From assembly GCA_964498395.1 (NCBI GenBank), contig CAZCHE010000002.1, positions 186,001 to 250,000 of the forward strand: a stretch of 64,000 nt of DNA. Reading direction: 5' to 3'. How positions within the stretch are numbered: position 1 is the stretch's first letter; each line of letters begins with the position of its first letter. Shown here one piece after another: positions 50,484 through 60,287 of the stretch. The notes beneath the pieces are model-generated. The model was given only the letters and a program-made list of their open reading frames with translations, was not told the DNA's origin and made no database searches. The translations under genes and the position numbers were made by a program. Origin of the DNA: Parapedobacter sp964498395. GTDB lineage: Bacteria > Bacteroidota > Bacteroidia > Sphingobacteriales > Sphingobacteriaceae.

Positions 50484-52610
50484 ATGTCAGAAATTATTGG
50501 AAAAACATCGTTTAAGCACGTTAGCTATCTATGGAATGATAACAAAGCTGCCGAATTGGAAGGCGACGAAGTAGCGTTGCTGCTTTACCGTTCCAACCTA
50601 TTGGGAGCTGATTTACGCCTCACGAATTATGGTGGAGGAAATACTTCCTGCAAGGCGATCGCCAAAGACCCGTTGACGGGTTTGGATACTGAGGTGATGT
50701 GGATCAAAGGCTCGGGCGGGGATATCGGTACCCTCAAGCGCAGTGGTTTGGCGGCGTTGTATGTAGACCGGCTCCGGAGCCTTGAATATATTTACAAAGG
50801 GATCGAGCAGGAAGACGAGATGGTGGAGCTCTTCAACCATTGTATCTTCGATTTGGCTTCCAAGGCACCCTCTATCGACACGCCACTACACGGTTTTCTG
50901 CCTTTCAAACACATCGACCATTTACACCCCGATGCGGCGATCGCCATTGCGGCATCGAAGGATGGCAAGCGCATCACCCAAGAGCTATTTAATGGCGAGA
51001 TCGGGTGGGTAGATTGGCAACGACCGGGGTTTGACCTTGGCTTGAAGTTGCGGCAATGCCTTGCCGATAGCCCAAGGATAAAAGGGATCATGCTGGGTTC
51101 GCATGGGTTGTTTACCTGGGGTGATACGGCATATGAAAGCTATGTCAATACCTTGTCCGTGATTGAGCGATGTGCCGAGTACTTGGAAGCGAATTACGGC
51201 AAAAAGCGTCCGGTGTTTGGCGGGCAAAAGATCATGAGTTTGCCAAGTGAAAAGCGGAAGGCTCAGGCTGCTGCTTTAGCACCCGTGCTTCGGGGTTTTT
51301 GCTCATCCGAACGCCACATGGTCGGGCATTTTACGGATGATGAGCGGGTACTGGAATTTATCAATTCCCATGACCTCGATCGACTGGCCCCTTTGGGTAC
51401 CAGCTGCCCCGACCATTTCCTGCGTACCAAGATCAGTCCGTTGGTATTAGACTTGGAGCCCGACGCTGATTTATCAGGCGTAGATGCGTTGAAAGCCAAA
51501 CTTACTCCTGCTTTTGACGCTTATCGGCAACTGTATACAGCATACTACGAGACATGCAAGCGGCCAAATAGTCCAGCCATACGTGACCGTAATCCCGTGA
51601 TTATCCTGTACCCCGGTGTGGGCTTATTTTCGTTTTCGAAAGACAAGCAAACGGCCCGGGTGGCCGCTGAGTTTTATACCAATGCCATCAACGTCATGAA
51701 AGGGGCCGAGGCGATTTCTGAATACACGTCATTGCCCCGGCAAGAGGCATTTGACATTGAATATTGGTTGTTGGAGGAGGCTAAATTGCAGCGTATGCCA
51801 AAGCCAAAGCCGTTATCAGGTAAGATTGCGCTGATTACCGGTAGTGCCGGCGGAATCGGAAAGGCGATTGCCAAGAAGTTTGTGCAAGAGGGAGCGGTGG
51901 TCGTGCTCAATGACCTGAACGCGGCGCGGCTGCAGGATGCGGCCGATGAATTTAAAAGTGCATTTGGTAAAGATGCCTATGCGACGGCACCGTTAGACGT
52001 GACCAATGCCGATCAAATCCGGCAAGCGTTTGATGCAGCGGCGTTGGCTTTTGGCGGAGTGGATATGGTGGTCAATAATGCGGGTCTCTCGATATCCAAG
52101 GCCATTGAAGACCATACGCAGCAGGATTGGAATGTGCTCTATGACGTATTGGTAAAAGGCCAGTTCCTCGTTACGCAAGCGGCGGTAACGGTATTGAAAA
52201 AGCAGGGTATCGGTGGCGATATCGTCAATATCGTGAGCAAGAATGCACTAGTCAGCGGGCCGAACAATGCGGGGTATGGTTCCGCCAAGGCGGCCCAATT
52301 GCACCTCAGCCGCCTGAATGCCGCCGAATTGGGGCCACACAAAATCCGGGTCAATGTGGTCAATCCCGATGCCGTGATCAGCGACAGCAATATCTGGGCT
52401 GGCGGATGGGCAGAAGGGCGTGCCAAGGCGTATGGCATCGCGGTGGAGGAACTGCCGGCCTATTATGCCAAGCGCACATTACTCAATGCCGTCATCTTGC
52501 CCGAGGACATCGCCAATGCCTGCTTGGTACTTGTGGGCGGGCTCATGGATAAGTCCACGGGCAATGTGCTCAACGTGGATGGCGGTGTAGCCATGGCGTT
52601 TGTGCGGTAA
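50484..52610 (+). CDS. rhaD: Bifunctional rhamnulose-1-phosphate aldolase/lactaldehyde dehydrogenase
   Basis: 708 residues, a fusion. The N-terminal class II aldolase-like domain (about 1-430) has the zinc His of the GSHGLFTWGDTAYESY type and LYRSNLLGADLRLTNYGGGNTS. The C-terminal SDR domain (about 440-708) has TGSAGGIG, NNAGLS, VSKNAL and YGSAK. The first half splits rhamnulose 1-phosphate into dihydroxyacetone phosphate and L-lactaldehyde; the second, by analogy with RhaEW, oxidises lactaldehyde to lactate. Lies between rhaT and the isomerase. The reaction of the second half is from family knowledge. Confidence 0.9.
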   Translation: MSEIIGKTSFKHVSYLWNDNKAAELEGDEVALLLYRSNLLGADLRLTNYGGGNTSCKAIAKDPLTGLDTEVMWIKGSGGDIGTLKRSGLAALYVDRLRSLEYIYKGIEQEDEMVELFNHCIFDLASKAPSIDTPLHGFLPFKHIDHLHPDAAIAIAASKDGKRITQELFNGEIGWVDWQRPGFDLGLKLRQCLADSPRIKGIMLGSHGLFTWGDTAYESYVNTLSVIERCAEYLEANYGKKRPVFGGQKIMSLPSEKRKAQAAALAPVLRGFCSSERHMVGHFTDDERVLEFINSHDLDRLAPLGTSCPDHFLRTKISPLVLDLEPDADLSGVDALKAKLTPAFDAYRQLYTAYYETCKRPNSPAIRDRNPVIILYPGVGLFSFSKDKQTARVAAEFYTNAINVMKGAEAISEYTSLPRQEAFDIEYWLLEEAKLQRMPKPKPLSGKIALITGSAGGIGKAIAKKFVQEGAVVVLNDLNAARLQDAADEFKSAFGKDAYATAPLDVTNADQIRQAFDAAALAFGGVDMVVNNAGLSISKAIEDHTQQDWNVLYDVLVKGQFLVTQAAVTVLKKQGIGGDIVNIVSKNALVSGPNNAGYGSAKAAQLHLSRLNAAELGPHKIRVNVVNPDAVISDSNIWAGGWAEGRAKAYGIAVEELPAYYAKRTLLNAVILPEDIANACLVLVGGLMDKSTGNVLNVDGGVAMAFVR

Positions 52611-52624
52611 ATTATCCTATTTTA

Positions 52625-52674
52625 ACAGAATTGTCAGTCAAATCCACCCGATGGATGCCGATTGGCAATTCTGT
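52625..52674 (+). promoter_or_regulatory. Hairpin in the rhaD-rhaI spacer
   Basis: ACAGAATTG (52625-52633) and CAATTCTGT (52666-52674) are exact reverse complements. TACTTTTG at 52677-52684, a TAnnTTTG element, follows, so the hairpin may mark a processing site or precede an internal promoter; no clear -33 element is seen. Confidence 0.4.
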
Positions 52675-52700
52675 GTTACTTTTGTTATGTATACCTTATT

Positions 52701-53975
52701 ATGACCATCGATCAACAGCAACTAGCAGCACACAATCAGCAATTAATAGCGGCCCACCAAAAGCAATGGGGGTACCTGGTAGATACCTTACCCCATGCCG
52801 AGTCGATTCTCCAAAAGCTAATCGACTTCCAGATCGCCATCCCCAGCTGGGCCCTAGGTACGGGTGGCACCCGTTTCGGGCGGTTTTCGGGAGGGGGCGA
52901 ACCTCGGAACTTGGAGGAAAAAATGGCCGATATCGGGCTTTTGCATGCACTCAATCGCTCGAGCGGTGCCATATCCTTGCACATCCCCTGGGATATTCCC
53001 GAAGATTATGCGGCCATTCGGGCATTGGCTGATCAATATGGTTTGGCATTTGATGCGATGAACTCGAATACCTTTCAGGATCAGCCCCATCAGGCGTTAA
53101 GCTACAAGTTTGGCTCCATGCAGCATGTAGATAAGGCGGTGCGCAAACAGGCGATAGACCACAACATCGAAGTGATTAAACACGGTGTGGAACTCGGTTC
53201 CAAGTCGCTTACCGTATGGTTGTCAGATGGTTCTTGTTCCCCCGGACAACTCAATTTCCGGCGTGCATTCCAAAACACGTTGGAAAGTTTGCAGGAGGTG
53301 TATGCGGCCCTACCCGATGATTGGAAAATATTTGTGGAATACAAGGCATTCGAGCCCAATTTCTATTCCACGACGGTGGGTGATTGGGGGCAGTCGCTGT
53401 TGTACGCCAGCAAGCTCGGCGATAAGGCCTATACCTTGGTCGACTTGGGGCACCATCTGCCAAATGCAAACATCGAGCAGATTGTTGCTTTGCTGCTCAT
53501 GGAAGGCAAACTGGGAGGGTTCCATTTCAACGATTCCAAATACGGAGATGATGACCTGACGGCAGGAAGCATCAAACCCTACCAGCTGTTCCTCATATTC
53601 AATGAATTGGTAGAAGGGATGGATAGTCGAGGGATGGATCATGTACGTGATTTGGGCTGGATGATCGATGCCTCGCACAACGTGAAAGATCCACTGGAAG
53701 ATTTATTGCAATCCGTGGAAGCGATATTGCTGGCCTATGCACAGGCATTGCTGGTAGACCGTGCGGCATTGGAGGAGGCACAAGCCGACAATGACGTGGC
53801 ACAGGCACAGGAAGTGCTGCAGCAGGCTTTCCGTACAGACCTGCGCCCCTTGGTAGCAGAAGCACGGCTACGGGCAGGAGCGGCATTGAATCCCATACAG
53901 TTGTTTAGACAGTTGGATGTGAGAGGGCAATTAATCAAGGAACGGGGAGCCAAAACAGTAGCTACGGGATTGTGA
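52701..53975 (+). CDS. rhaI: L-rhamnose isomerase, RhaI type
   Basis: 424 residues from ATG 52701 (MTIDQQQLAAHN); an in-frame start at 52662 would add a hydrophobic tail unlike the family. TIM-barrel sugar isomerase of the catabolic RhaI type, unrelated to E. coli RhaA. Metal ligands are expected in VEYKAFEPNFYST, LVDLGHHLPNANIEQ, GFHFNDSKYGDDDL and WMIDASHNVKDP. It converts L-rhamnose to L-rhamnulose. Overlaps the next gene by the TGATG junction, so translation is coupled. Confidence 0.9.
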   Translation: MTIDQQQLAAHNQQLIAAHQKQWGYLVDTLPHAESILQKLIDFQIAIPSWALGTGGTRFGRFSGGGEPRNLEEKMADIGLLHALNRSSGAISLHIPWDIPEDYAAIRALADQYGLAFDAMNSNTFQDQPHQALSYKFGSMQHVDKAVRKQAIDHNIEVIKHGVELGSKSLTVWLSDGSCSPGQLNFRRAFQNTLESLQEVYAALPDDWKIFVEYKAFEPNFYSTTVGDWGQSLLYASKLGDKAYTLVDLGHHLPNANIEQIVALLLMEGKLGGFHFNDSKYGDDDLTAGSIKPYQLFLIFNELVEGMDSRGMDHVRDLGWMIDASHNVKDPLEDLLQSVEAILLAYAQALLVDRAALEEAQADNDVAQAQEVLQQAFRTDLRPLVAEARLRAGAALNPIQLFRQLDVRGQLIKERGAKTVATGL

Positions 53976-55357
53976 TGAAGACGCCTGTTGTAGCCATATT
54001 CGACGTCGGGAAGACCAATAAAAAACTGTTCCTCTTCAATGAGCAGTATCAGATTGTCTTTGAGCGGTCGGCACGATTTACCGAAACGGTGGACGAAGAT
54101 GGCGATCCCTGCGAGAACCTGGAAAGCCTCCGCCTGTCCGTATTTGATTCGCTGCATGAGGTCTTCCGGAAACCCGAATTTGAGATTCGGGCCATCAATT
54201 TTGCTGCTTATGGGGCCAGTTTTGTCTATTTGGATGAAAAGGGTACGCCGCTTGCTCCCCTATACAATTACCTGAAGCCATATCCCGAAAAGTTACAGCG
54301 CAAATTTTATGATACGTACGGTGGGGAGGAAACCTTTGCCTATACGACAGCGTCTCCCGTATTGGGCAGCTTGAACTCGGGTATGCAGCTTTATCGGATT
54401 AAATATGAGAAGCCAGCATTGTTTGAGCGTATCCAATATGCCCTCCATCTACCCCAATACCTGAGTTTTTTAGTGTCGGGTAACTATTATTCCGATATGA
54501 CCAGCGTCGGTTGCCATACCCATCTGTGGGATTTCACCAAGAATGATTACCATGATTGGGTGAGGCATGAAGGTATGCTGAACAAATTGGCTCCGCTGGT
54601 GTCCGCAGATGCTGTTTTCCCAGCGTCTTTCCCCGGAAATGGATACCATGTCGGGGTTGGGCTCCATGATAGTTCTTCGGCATTGATTCCCTACTTGGTG
54701 AGCTTCCATGAGCCGTTTGTACTGATTTCTACGGGCACGTGGTGCATCAGCCTCAATCCATTCAACCATACCCCATTGACCAAAGCCGAACTGGATGCAG
54801 ATTGCCTGTGCTACATGCATTATAAAGGCACCCCCGTTAAGGCTTCCCGGCTTTTTGCTGGATATGAACATGAGCAGCAAGTGAAGCGGATCGCCGCACA
54901 TTTCGGAGATTCCGCTAGCAAATACCGTCATGTCACCTATAGTAAAGCCATTGTGGCGAAGTTGCGTAACATGACGGAGCATCCGAAAGCGATTGGCGAT
55001 AAAATATCCCCGTTTGCGCAACGTGACCTAGCTGATTTTGGCTCTTATGAGGAAGCCTATCATCGGTTGGTAATGGACTTGGTGGATTTGCAACGGATCG
55101 CGACGCAATTGGTCGTCACCGGATCGAACGTAAAGCGTATTTTTGTAGACGGGGGGTTCAGCAAGAACACCATCTACATGAATTTATTGGCAGCGGCTTT
55201 TCCGGAAATGGAAGTGTTTGCAGCTTCCATGGCTCAAGCCACTGCTGTGGGTGCTGCATTAGCCATCCATCAGGCGTGGAATAAGCAAGATTTGCCCAAT
55301 GATTTGATTGCATTGCGTTTTTATGCACATGCGAGCGAAGAAAACAACGTAAAATAG
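53975..55357 (+). CDS. Rhamnulokinase-like FGGY carbohydrate kinase
   Basis: 460 residues from ATG 53975 (overlapping the rhaI stop in TGATG). Actin-like ATPase fold of the FGGY family: IFDVGKTNKKLFLF at the N-terminus is the phosphate-1 region, GTWCISLNPF the second, and FVDGGFSKNTIYMNLLAAAFPEMEV the adenosine region. It would phosphorylate L-rhamnulose to rhamnulose 1-phosphate. No E. coli RhaB signature is visible beyond the family; the assignment leans on its position between isomerase and downstream lactate oxidase. Confidence 0.85.
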   Translation: MKTPVVAIFDVGKTNKKLFLFNEQYQIVFERSARFTETVDEDGDPCENLESLRLSVFDSLHEVFRKPEFEIRAINFAAYGASFVYLDEKGTPLAPLYNYLKPYPEKLQRKFYDTYGGEETFAYTTASPVLGSLNSGMQLYRIKYEKPALFERIQYALHLPQYLSFLVSGNYYSDMTSVGCHTHLWDFTKNDYHDWVRHEGMLNKLAPLVSADAVFPASFPGNGYHVGVGLHDSSSALIPYLVSFHEPFVLISTGTWCISLNPFNHTPLTKAELDADCLCYMHYKGTPVKASRLFAGYEHEQQVKRIAAHFGDSASKYRHVTYSKAIVAKLRNMTEHPKAIGDKISPFAQRDLADFGSYEEAYHRLVMDLVDLQRIATQLVVTGSNVKRIFVDGGFSKNTIYMNLLAAAFPEMEVFAASMAQATAVGAALAIHQAWNKQDLPNDLIALRFYAHASEENNVK

Positions 55358-56518
55358 ATGAATCCTGATTCACTGAAATACAATCCACGGTACCCATCCG
55401 TACAAGATTTGAAACGGAAAGCCAAATGGCGTATCCCGAAATTCGCGTTCGATTACCTCGAAGGGGGATGTAACGACGAAGTAAACCTGTGCCGCAATGA
55501 GGCCGATTTTCAGGATGTGCTGCTACTGCCGCGCTACTTGAAGAAGCACCATGGCGTGGATATGCGTACGGAGCTATTCGGCCACGTATATGACGCCCCG
55601 TTTGGTATATCGCCCATTGGCCTGCAGGGATTGATGTGGCCCAATGCGCCCGAGATATTGGCCAGGGCAGCATTGAAACACAATGTTCCCTACACGTTGA
55701 GCACGGTTTCCACCAGCAGCATCGAGCGTATTGCAGCAGTCTCGGAGGGGCGAGCTTGGTTCCAATTGTACCACCCCACCGAAAACACCTTGCGCGATGA
55801 TATCCTACACCGTCTAGAGGCCGTCCAATGCCCGGTATTGGTCGTATTGGTCGATGTACCGTCCTTTGGGTTACGCTATCGGGAAATCAAGGCAGGGCTT
55901 TCCATGCCCCCGAAGCAGAATATCCGGAACTTCATTCAGGCAGCTATGCGCCCGGCTTGGGCCTTGGAGACGCTCCGGGTAGGTGTTCCGGAGTTCGCGA
56001 CCTTAAAACCCTATATGGAAAAGGGGATGGACATGACCCAACTGGGAAAATTCATGAACGCCACGTTTACCGGAAGGGTGGACTCGGATAAGGTTAAAGC
56101 CATCAGAGACCTGTGGAAAGGCAAGCTGGTCATCAAAGGGGTGGTCAGCGACGAAGACATGGAGGAGAGCATCCGTATAGGAGCCGATGGGGTGATCGTA
56201 TCCAATCACGGCGGACGCCAGATCGATGCTGGCGAATCAACCATTAAGCCCTTGAAAGGATTGGCCGATAAATACGGGGATAAACTGACCGTGATGATCG
56301 ATAGCGGACTACGCTCGGGGCCGGATATTGGCCGTGCGTTAGCTTGTGGTGCGCAATTTACATTTATGGGTCGACCATTTATGTACGGCGTGGCGGCCCT
56401 GGGTAAGCAGGGCGGCGACCATACGATCGCCATGTTCAAAGCACAGTTGAAACAGGTGATGGAGCAAGTATGCTGTGAAAATATCTCGGATTTTCCGGGA
56501 ACACTCATCACCGGTTAA
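55358..56518 (+). CDS. FMN-dependent alpha-hydroxy acid oxidase/L-lactate dehydrogenase
   Basis: 386 residues, TIM barrel with FMN. The catalytic His region is VSNHGGRQIDAGEST; FDYLEGGCNDEVNLCRN begins the barrel; LKNLPxxx-like PIGLQGLMWPNAPEILARAALKHNVPYTLSTVS binds the flavin. The family includes LldD, glycolate oxidase and mandelate dehydrogenase. It starts one base after the kinase stop. In this setting it fits oxidation of the L-lactate made from lactaldehyde to pyruvate, closing the pathway. The electron acceptor (quinone or oxygen) cannot be told. Confidence 0.85.
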   Translation: MNPDSLKYNPRYPSVQDLKRKAKWRIPKFAFDYLEGGCNDEVNLCRNEADFQDVLLLPRYLKKHHGVDMRTELFGHVYDAPFGISPIGLQGLMWPNAPEILARAALKHNVPYTLSTVSTSSIERIAAVSEGRAWFQLYHPTENTLRDDILHRLEAVQCPVLVVLVDVPSFGLRYREIKAGLSMPPKQNIRNFIQAAMRPAWALETLRVGVPEFATLKPYMEKGMDMTQLGKFMNATFTGRVDSDKVKAIRDLWKGKLVIKGVVSDEDMEESIRIGADGVIVSNHGGRQIDAGESTIKPLKGLADKYGDKLTVMIDSGLRSGPDIGRALACGAQFTFMGRPFMYGVAALGKQGGDHTIAMFKAQLKQVMEQVCCENISDFPGTLITG

Positions 56519-56597
56519 TCACACCCCATGCAGCACATTGCCGTATGCTGGCCTCCCATAAATACTGTAATTTAGCAAGCGAATAATGAAATAACAT

Positions 56598-59282
56598 ATG
56601 GTAAACAGACCTCGATTCTTTGCGAAATACGCCTCGTTGTTTAGTGCCCTCATGCTGTCGTTGACAGTTTCGCAAGCACAACAAGGATACCTGTATGACT
56701 TACGTTGTGAATACCTGACCAATCCCATCGGTATTGATGCGCCAGCACCCCGATTGACCTGGAAGATAGCGGACGACGCTGCCGGCGCTGAACAAATCGC
56801 CTATCGTATCGTGGTGGGTACCGATTCGGCTGCCGTCGCGCAAGGTGTGGGTGACCATTGGGATACCGGCGAAGTGCTTTCAGCTGCCCATCTGGTGGTT
56901 TATGCTGGTACGCCGCTAAAACCATTTACGCGTTATTTTTGGCAAGTGGAAAGCAAAGGTGTGGGTGTTAACGTGTATCGCCCGGAAGCCGTCTCCTCTT
57001 TTGAAACCGGTAAAATGGGGATGGAAAATTGGCGCGGCGCGTGGATTTCAGATGGCAACGGCATCGATTTCAAACCTGCGCCCTACTTCAGGAAGACATT
57101 TGACACCTCAAAAGAAATAGCAACTGCACGTGCTTACATCGCTGTGGGGGGACTATACGAACTGTATATCAACGGCACGAAAGTAGGCAACCACCGGCTC
57201 GACCCGGTATACACCCGTTTTGATAGGCGTACCGTATATGTGGCACATGATGTCACCCACCACCTCACCGACGGGAAAAATGCCATCGGTGTCATGTTGG
57301 GTAATGGATGGTACAACCACCAATCCATGGCGGTATGGAATTTTGACCGGGCGCCTTGGCGTAACCGCCCCGCGTTTTGCCTCGATTTGCATATCACTTA
57401 TACCGATGGCACCGTCGATGTGGTATCTTCCGAGCGCGATTGGAAAACCAGCACTGGCCCCATCGTCTTCAATAGCATCTATACCGCCGAACACTATGAC
57501 GCGCGGTTGGAGCAACCCGGTTGGAACACGGCCGATTTTGACGATAGCGAATGGCGGGGAGTCAGTTATCGTGCGGCTCCGTCACAGCATGTCGTTTCGC
57601 AGGTGATGCATCCCATACGGGATGTCGAAGAACTATTCCCTAAATCGGCCGCACGTATCAATGATAGTACCTATGTGTTCGATTTGGGCCGAAACATTGC
57701 GGGGGTGAGCCGGATTAAGGTGCAGGGTGAGGCAGGTACAGTTATTCGGTTGAAACATGGTGAACGGCTGTATGCCGATGGCCGTGTGGATTTGTCCAAT
57801 ATCGATGTATACCACCGCCCAGTGGATGATGCCGACCCGTTCCAGACGGATATCTTTATCTTGAGCGGGAAAGGGGAAGAAGCATTCCAAGCCCGATTCA
57901 ATTACAAGGGATTTCGCTATGTGGAGGTCACGAGCAGCTCACCCCTACAGCTAGACGAAACCAGCTTGGTCGGATACTTCATGCACAGCGATGTGCCGGC
58001 CGTCGGTTCGCTTCGTTCGTCAAATCCCCTGATTGACCGCATTTGGTGGGCAACCAATAATTCTTACCTGTCCAATTTGTTCGGTTATCCGACGGATTGC
58101 CCACAGCGGGAAAAGAATGGCTGGACGGGCGATGGGCATTTTGCCATTGAAACGGCTTTATACAACTTCGATGGCATCACCATCTATGAAAAATGGTTGG
58201 CCGACCATCGTGACGAGCAGCAACCAAACGGCGTGTTACCCGATATCATCCCCACTAGCGGATGGGGGTACGGTACCGCCAATGGCACGGACTGGACAAG
58301 CACCATTGCGATTATCCCATGGAACCTTTATCTTTTTTATGGAGATAGTAAGCCGTTGGCTGACAACTATGAAGCCATCAGGCGTTATGTAGACTACGTG
58401 ACGAGCATCAGCCTGGAAGGGTTGACAACTTGGGGCCGTGGCGATTGGGTACCCGTAAAATCCAAATCGTCGCTGGAACTTACATCTTCTATCTATTACT
58501 ACGTCGATGCCACCATCCTGTCGAAAGCCGCCGCATTGTTGGGAAACGATGAAGACCATCAGCATTACCACGCATTGGCCGAAAGCATAAAGCAGGCCAT
58601 CAACCGGAAATACCTGGATGAAACAACAGGGGTTTACGCCAGCGGTACCCAGACCGAGCTCAGCGTACCCTTGCAGTGGGGGGTGGTGCCGGCGGCCATG
58701 ATTCCCAAAGTAGCGGCTAACCTGGCCAAGCGGGTGGAGGCAGACGGTATGCATATCGATGTAGGGGTGCTGGGCGCCAAGGCCGTACTGAATGCCCTAA
58801 GCGAAAACGGTTATGCCGAAATCGCTTACAAATTGGCATCACGCGATACTTATCCTTCCTGGGGGTGGTGGATTGCTAACGGGGCGACCACGCTTCTGGA
58901 AAATTGGGATTTAGATGCGGAGCGAGATATCTCCGATAACCACATGATGTTTGGCGAGATCGGGGCGTGGTTTTTCAAGGCGTTAGGAGGGATTAAACCG
59001 GATGAACGGCAGCCCGGGTTTAAGCATGTGCTGATTGAACCGCACATCGTGGATGGGCTCGACCATTTCGAAGCAACATTCAACGGCCCGCATGGGGAAA
59101 TCCGTTCGTTTTGGAAGCGCGAGGGCAACCAAGTGAAGGTGACCATTACCGTACCACCAAATTGCGCGGCAACGTTCAGGTGGGATAGGGAAAAATGGAA
59201 GCAAGTCATGTTCAGTGGGGAAGCCCATATTGGGGAGTCGCTTTCCCTCTCGGCCGGAACACATGAATTGATGCTGCAGTAA
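56598..59282 (+). CDS. Secreted alpha-L-rhamnosidase, GH78
   Basis: 894 residues. Signal peptide (about 1-27, ending SQA). Order: N-terminal fibronectin-like and Bac_rhamnosid_N domains (LRCEYLTNPIGIDAPAPRLTWKI onward), a carbohydrate-binding beta domain, the (alpha/alpha)6 barrel and a C-terminal beta-sandwich. Catalytic segment DCPQREKNGWTGDGHF holds the general acid Glu; WIANGATTLLENWD and NHMMFGEIGAWFF line the site. It removes terminal L-rhamnose from plant rhamnosides or pectin in the periplasm, feeding the upstream genes. TAATTTAG at 56569-56576 may be its -7 element. Confidence 0.95.
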   Translation: MVNRPRFFAKYASLFSALMLSLTVSQAQQGYLYDLRCEYLTNPIGIDAPAPRLTWKIADDAAGAEQIAYRIVVGTDSAAVAQGVGDHWDTGEVLSAAHLVVYAGTPLKPFTRYFWQVESKGVGVNVYRPEAVSSFETGKMGMENWRGAWISDGNGIDFKPAPYFRKTFDTSKEIATARAYIAVGGLYELYINGTKVGNHRLDPVYTRFDRRTVYVAHDVTHHLTDGKNAIGVMLGNGWYNHQSMAVWNFDRAPWRNRPAFCLDLHITYTDGTVDVVSSERDWKTSTGPIVFNSIYTAEHYDARLEQPGWNTADFDDSEWRGVSYRAAPSQHVVSQVMHPIRDVEELFPKSAARINDSTYVFDLGRNIAGVSRIKVQGEAGTVIRLKHGERLYADGRVDLSNIDVYHRPVDDADPFQTDIFILSGKGEEAFQARFNYKGFRYVEVTSSSPLQLDETSLVGYFMHSDVPAVGSLRSSNPLIDRIWWATNNSYLSNLFGYPTDCPQREKNGWTGDGHFAIETALYNFDGITIYEKWLADHRDEQQPNGVLPDIIPTSGWGYGTANGTDWTSTIAIIPWNLYLFYGDSKPLADNYEAIRRYVDYVTSISLEGLTTWGRGDWVPVKSKSSLELTSSIYYYVDATILSKAAALLGNDEDHQHYHALAESIKQAINRKYLDETTGVYASGTQTELSVPLQWGVVPAAMIPKVAANLAKRVEADGMHIDVGVLGAKAVLNALSENGYAEIAYKLASRDTYPSWGWWIANGATTLLENWDLDAERDISDNHMMFGEIGAWFFKALGGIKPDERQPGFKHVLIEPHIVDGLDHFEATFNGPHGEIRSFWKREGNQVKVTITVPPNCAATFRWDREKWKQVMFSGEAHIGESLSLSAGTHELMLQ

Positions 59283-59298
59283 CCGAAAAAATTTCGGT
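59282..59298 (+). terminator. Weak hairpin after the rhamnosidase gene
   Basis: ACCGAAA (59282-59288), loop AAA, TTTCGGT (59292-59298), right at the stop codon. No T run follows, so termination is uncertain. Confidence 0.35.
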
Positions 59299-59341
59299 GA
59301 AACACGCGATACCTAGGTTATCGCCAAAGCCAAAAAATCAT

Positions 59342-59349
59342 TATCTTTG
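59342..59349 (+). promoter_or_regulatory. -7 element of cbpA
   Basis: TATCTTTG, a perfect TAnnTTTG element, 19 bases ahead of the ATG at 59368. The -33 region is not clear. Confidence 0.45.
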
Positions 59350-59367
59350 GGTACAAACCGTAAGATA

Positions 59368-60276
59368 ATGGCATTTGTCGACTACTATAGTGTATTGGGG
59401 GTAGATAAGGGTGCAAGCGCGGACGACATCAAGAAAGCGTACCGCAAATTGGCTCGGAAATACCATCCCGACATCAACCCGAATGATGAAACGGCTAAGC
59501 AACGCTTCCAAGAAATCAATGAAGCACACGAAGTACTATCCGATCCAGAGAAGCGGAAGAAGTACGATCAGTACGGGGAGCATTGGCGACATGGCGAACA
59601 ATTTGAAGAGGCACAGCGAGCCCAGCAAAAAAAGGGACGTGCGCATGCTGGTGAACCAACGGGAGGCCAGCAATACGGCCAATATACGGGAAGTTTCGAT
59701 GACGCCGAGTTTTCCGATTTCTTTGAATCGCTTTTCGGCACGCGTGCCGGTGGTGGTCGGCGTACCGTATTCAAGGGGCAGGATTACCATGCCGAATTAG
59801 AGCTGTCCTTACTGGATGCCTACCGCACGCATCAGCGAACATTTACGGTAAATGGCAAAAATGTGCGGATCACCGTGCCCGCTGGCGTTGCAGACGGGCA
59901 GACCATCAAGCTCGCCGGCTGGGGTGGGCAGGGAATGAACGGAGGACCAAGCGGTGACCTCTACATCAAGTTCAACATCGCGCCTGATCCGGTATGGAAG
60001 CGGCAAGGGAATGACCTGTATCGCACGGTAGACGTGGATCTATATTCCGCGGTATTGGGCGGTGACTTGGTAGTGGATACGTTGGCCGGCCCGGTCAAGA
60101 TGAAAATCAAGCCCGAGACCCAGAATGGAACCAAAGTACGGTTGAAAAGTAAAGGTTTTCCCGCGTATAAAAAAGAAGGACAATTCGGCGACCTGTACAT
60201 TACGTTAAATGTGAAGATACCGACGAACCTCACTACTCAACAACGTGAATTATTTAAACAGTTAGCCCAATCCTGA
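59368..60276 (+). CDS. cbpA: CbpA-type DnaJ co-chaperone
   Basis: 302 residues from ATG 59368 (MAFVDYYSVLG); the upstream in-frame ATG at 59347 would add residues before the J-domain. J-domain with the HPD tripeptide at 33-35, a Gly/Gln/Glu-rich linker (EEAQRAQQKKGRAHAGEPTGGQQ), no zinc-finger (so class B), and a C-terminal substrate-binding domain (VTVPAGVADGQTIKLAGWGGQGMNGGPSGDLYIKF). Stimulates DnaK. It is followed by cbpM, the usual modulator. Confidence 0.93.
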   Translation: MAFVDYYSVLGVDKGASADDIKKAYRKLARKYHPDINPNDETAKQRFQEINEAHEVLSDPEKRKKYDQYGEHWRHGEQFEEAQRAQQKKGRAHAGEPTGGQQYGQYTGSFDDAEFSDFFESLFGTRAGGGRRTVFKGQDYHAELELSLLDAYRTHQRTFTVNGKNVRITVPAGVADGQTIKLAGWGGQGMNGGPSGDLYIKFNIAPDPVWKRQGNDLYRTVDVDLYSAVLGGDLVVDTLAGPVKMKIKPETQNGTKVRLKSKGFPAYKKEGQFGDLYITLNVKIPTNLTTQQRELFKQLAQS

Positions 60277-60284
60277 AAGGAGGT
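60276..60284 (+). promoter_or_regulatory. Strong ribosome-binding site of cbpM
   Basis: AAAGGAGGT (60276-60284), almost perfectly complementary to the 3' end of 16S rRNA, four bases before the ATG at 60288. Rare in this window, where most genes have none. Confidence 0.7.
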
Positions 60285-60287
60285 ACT

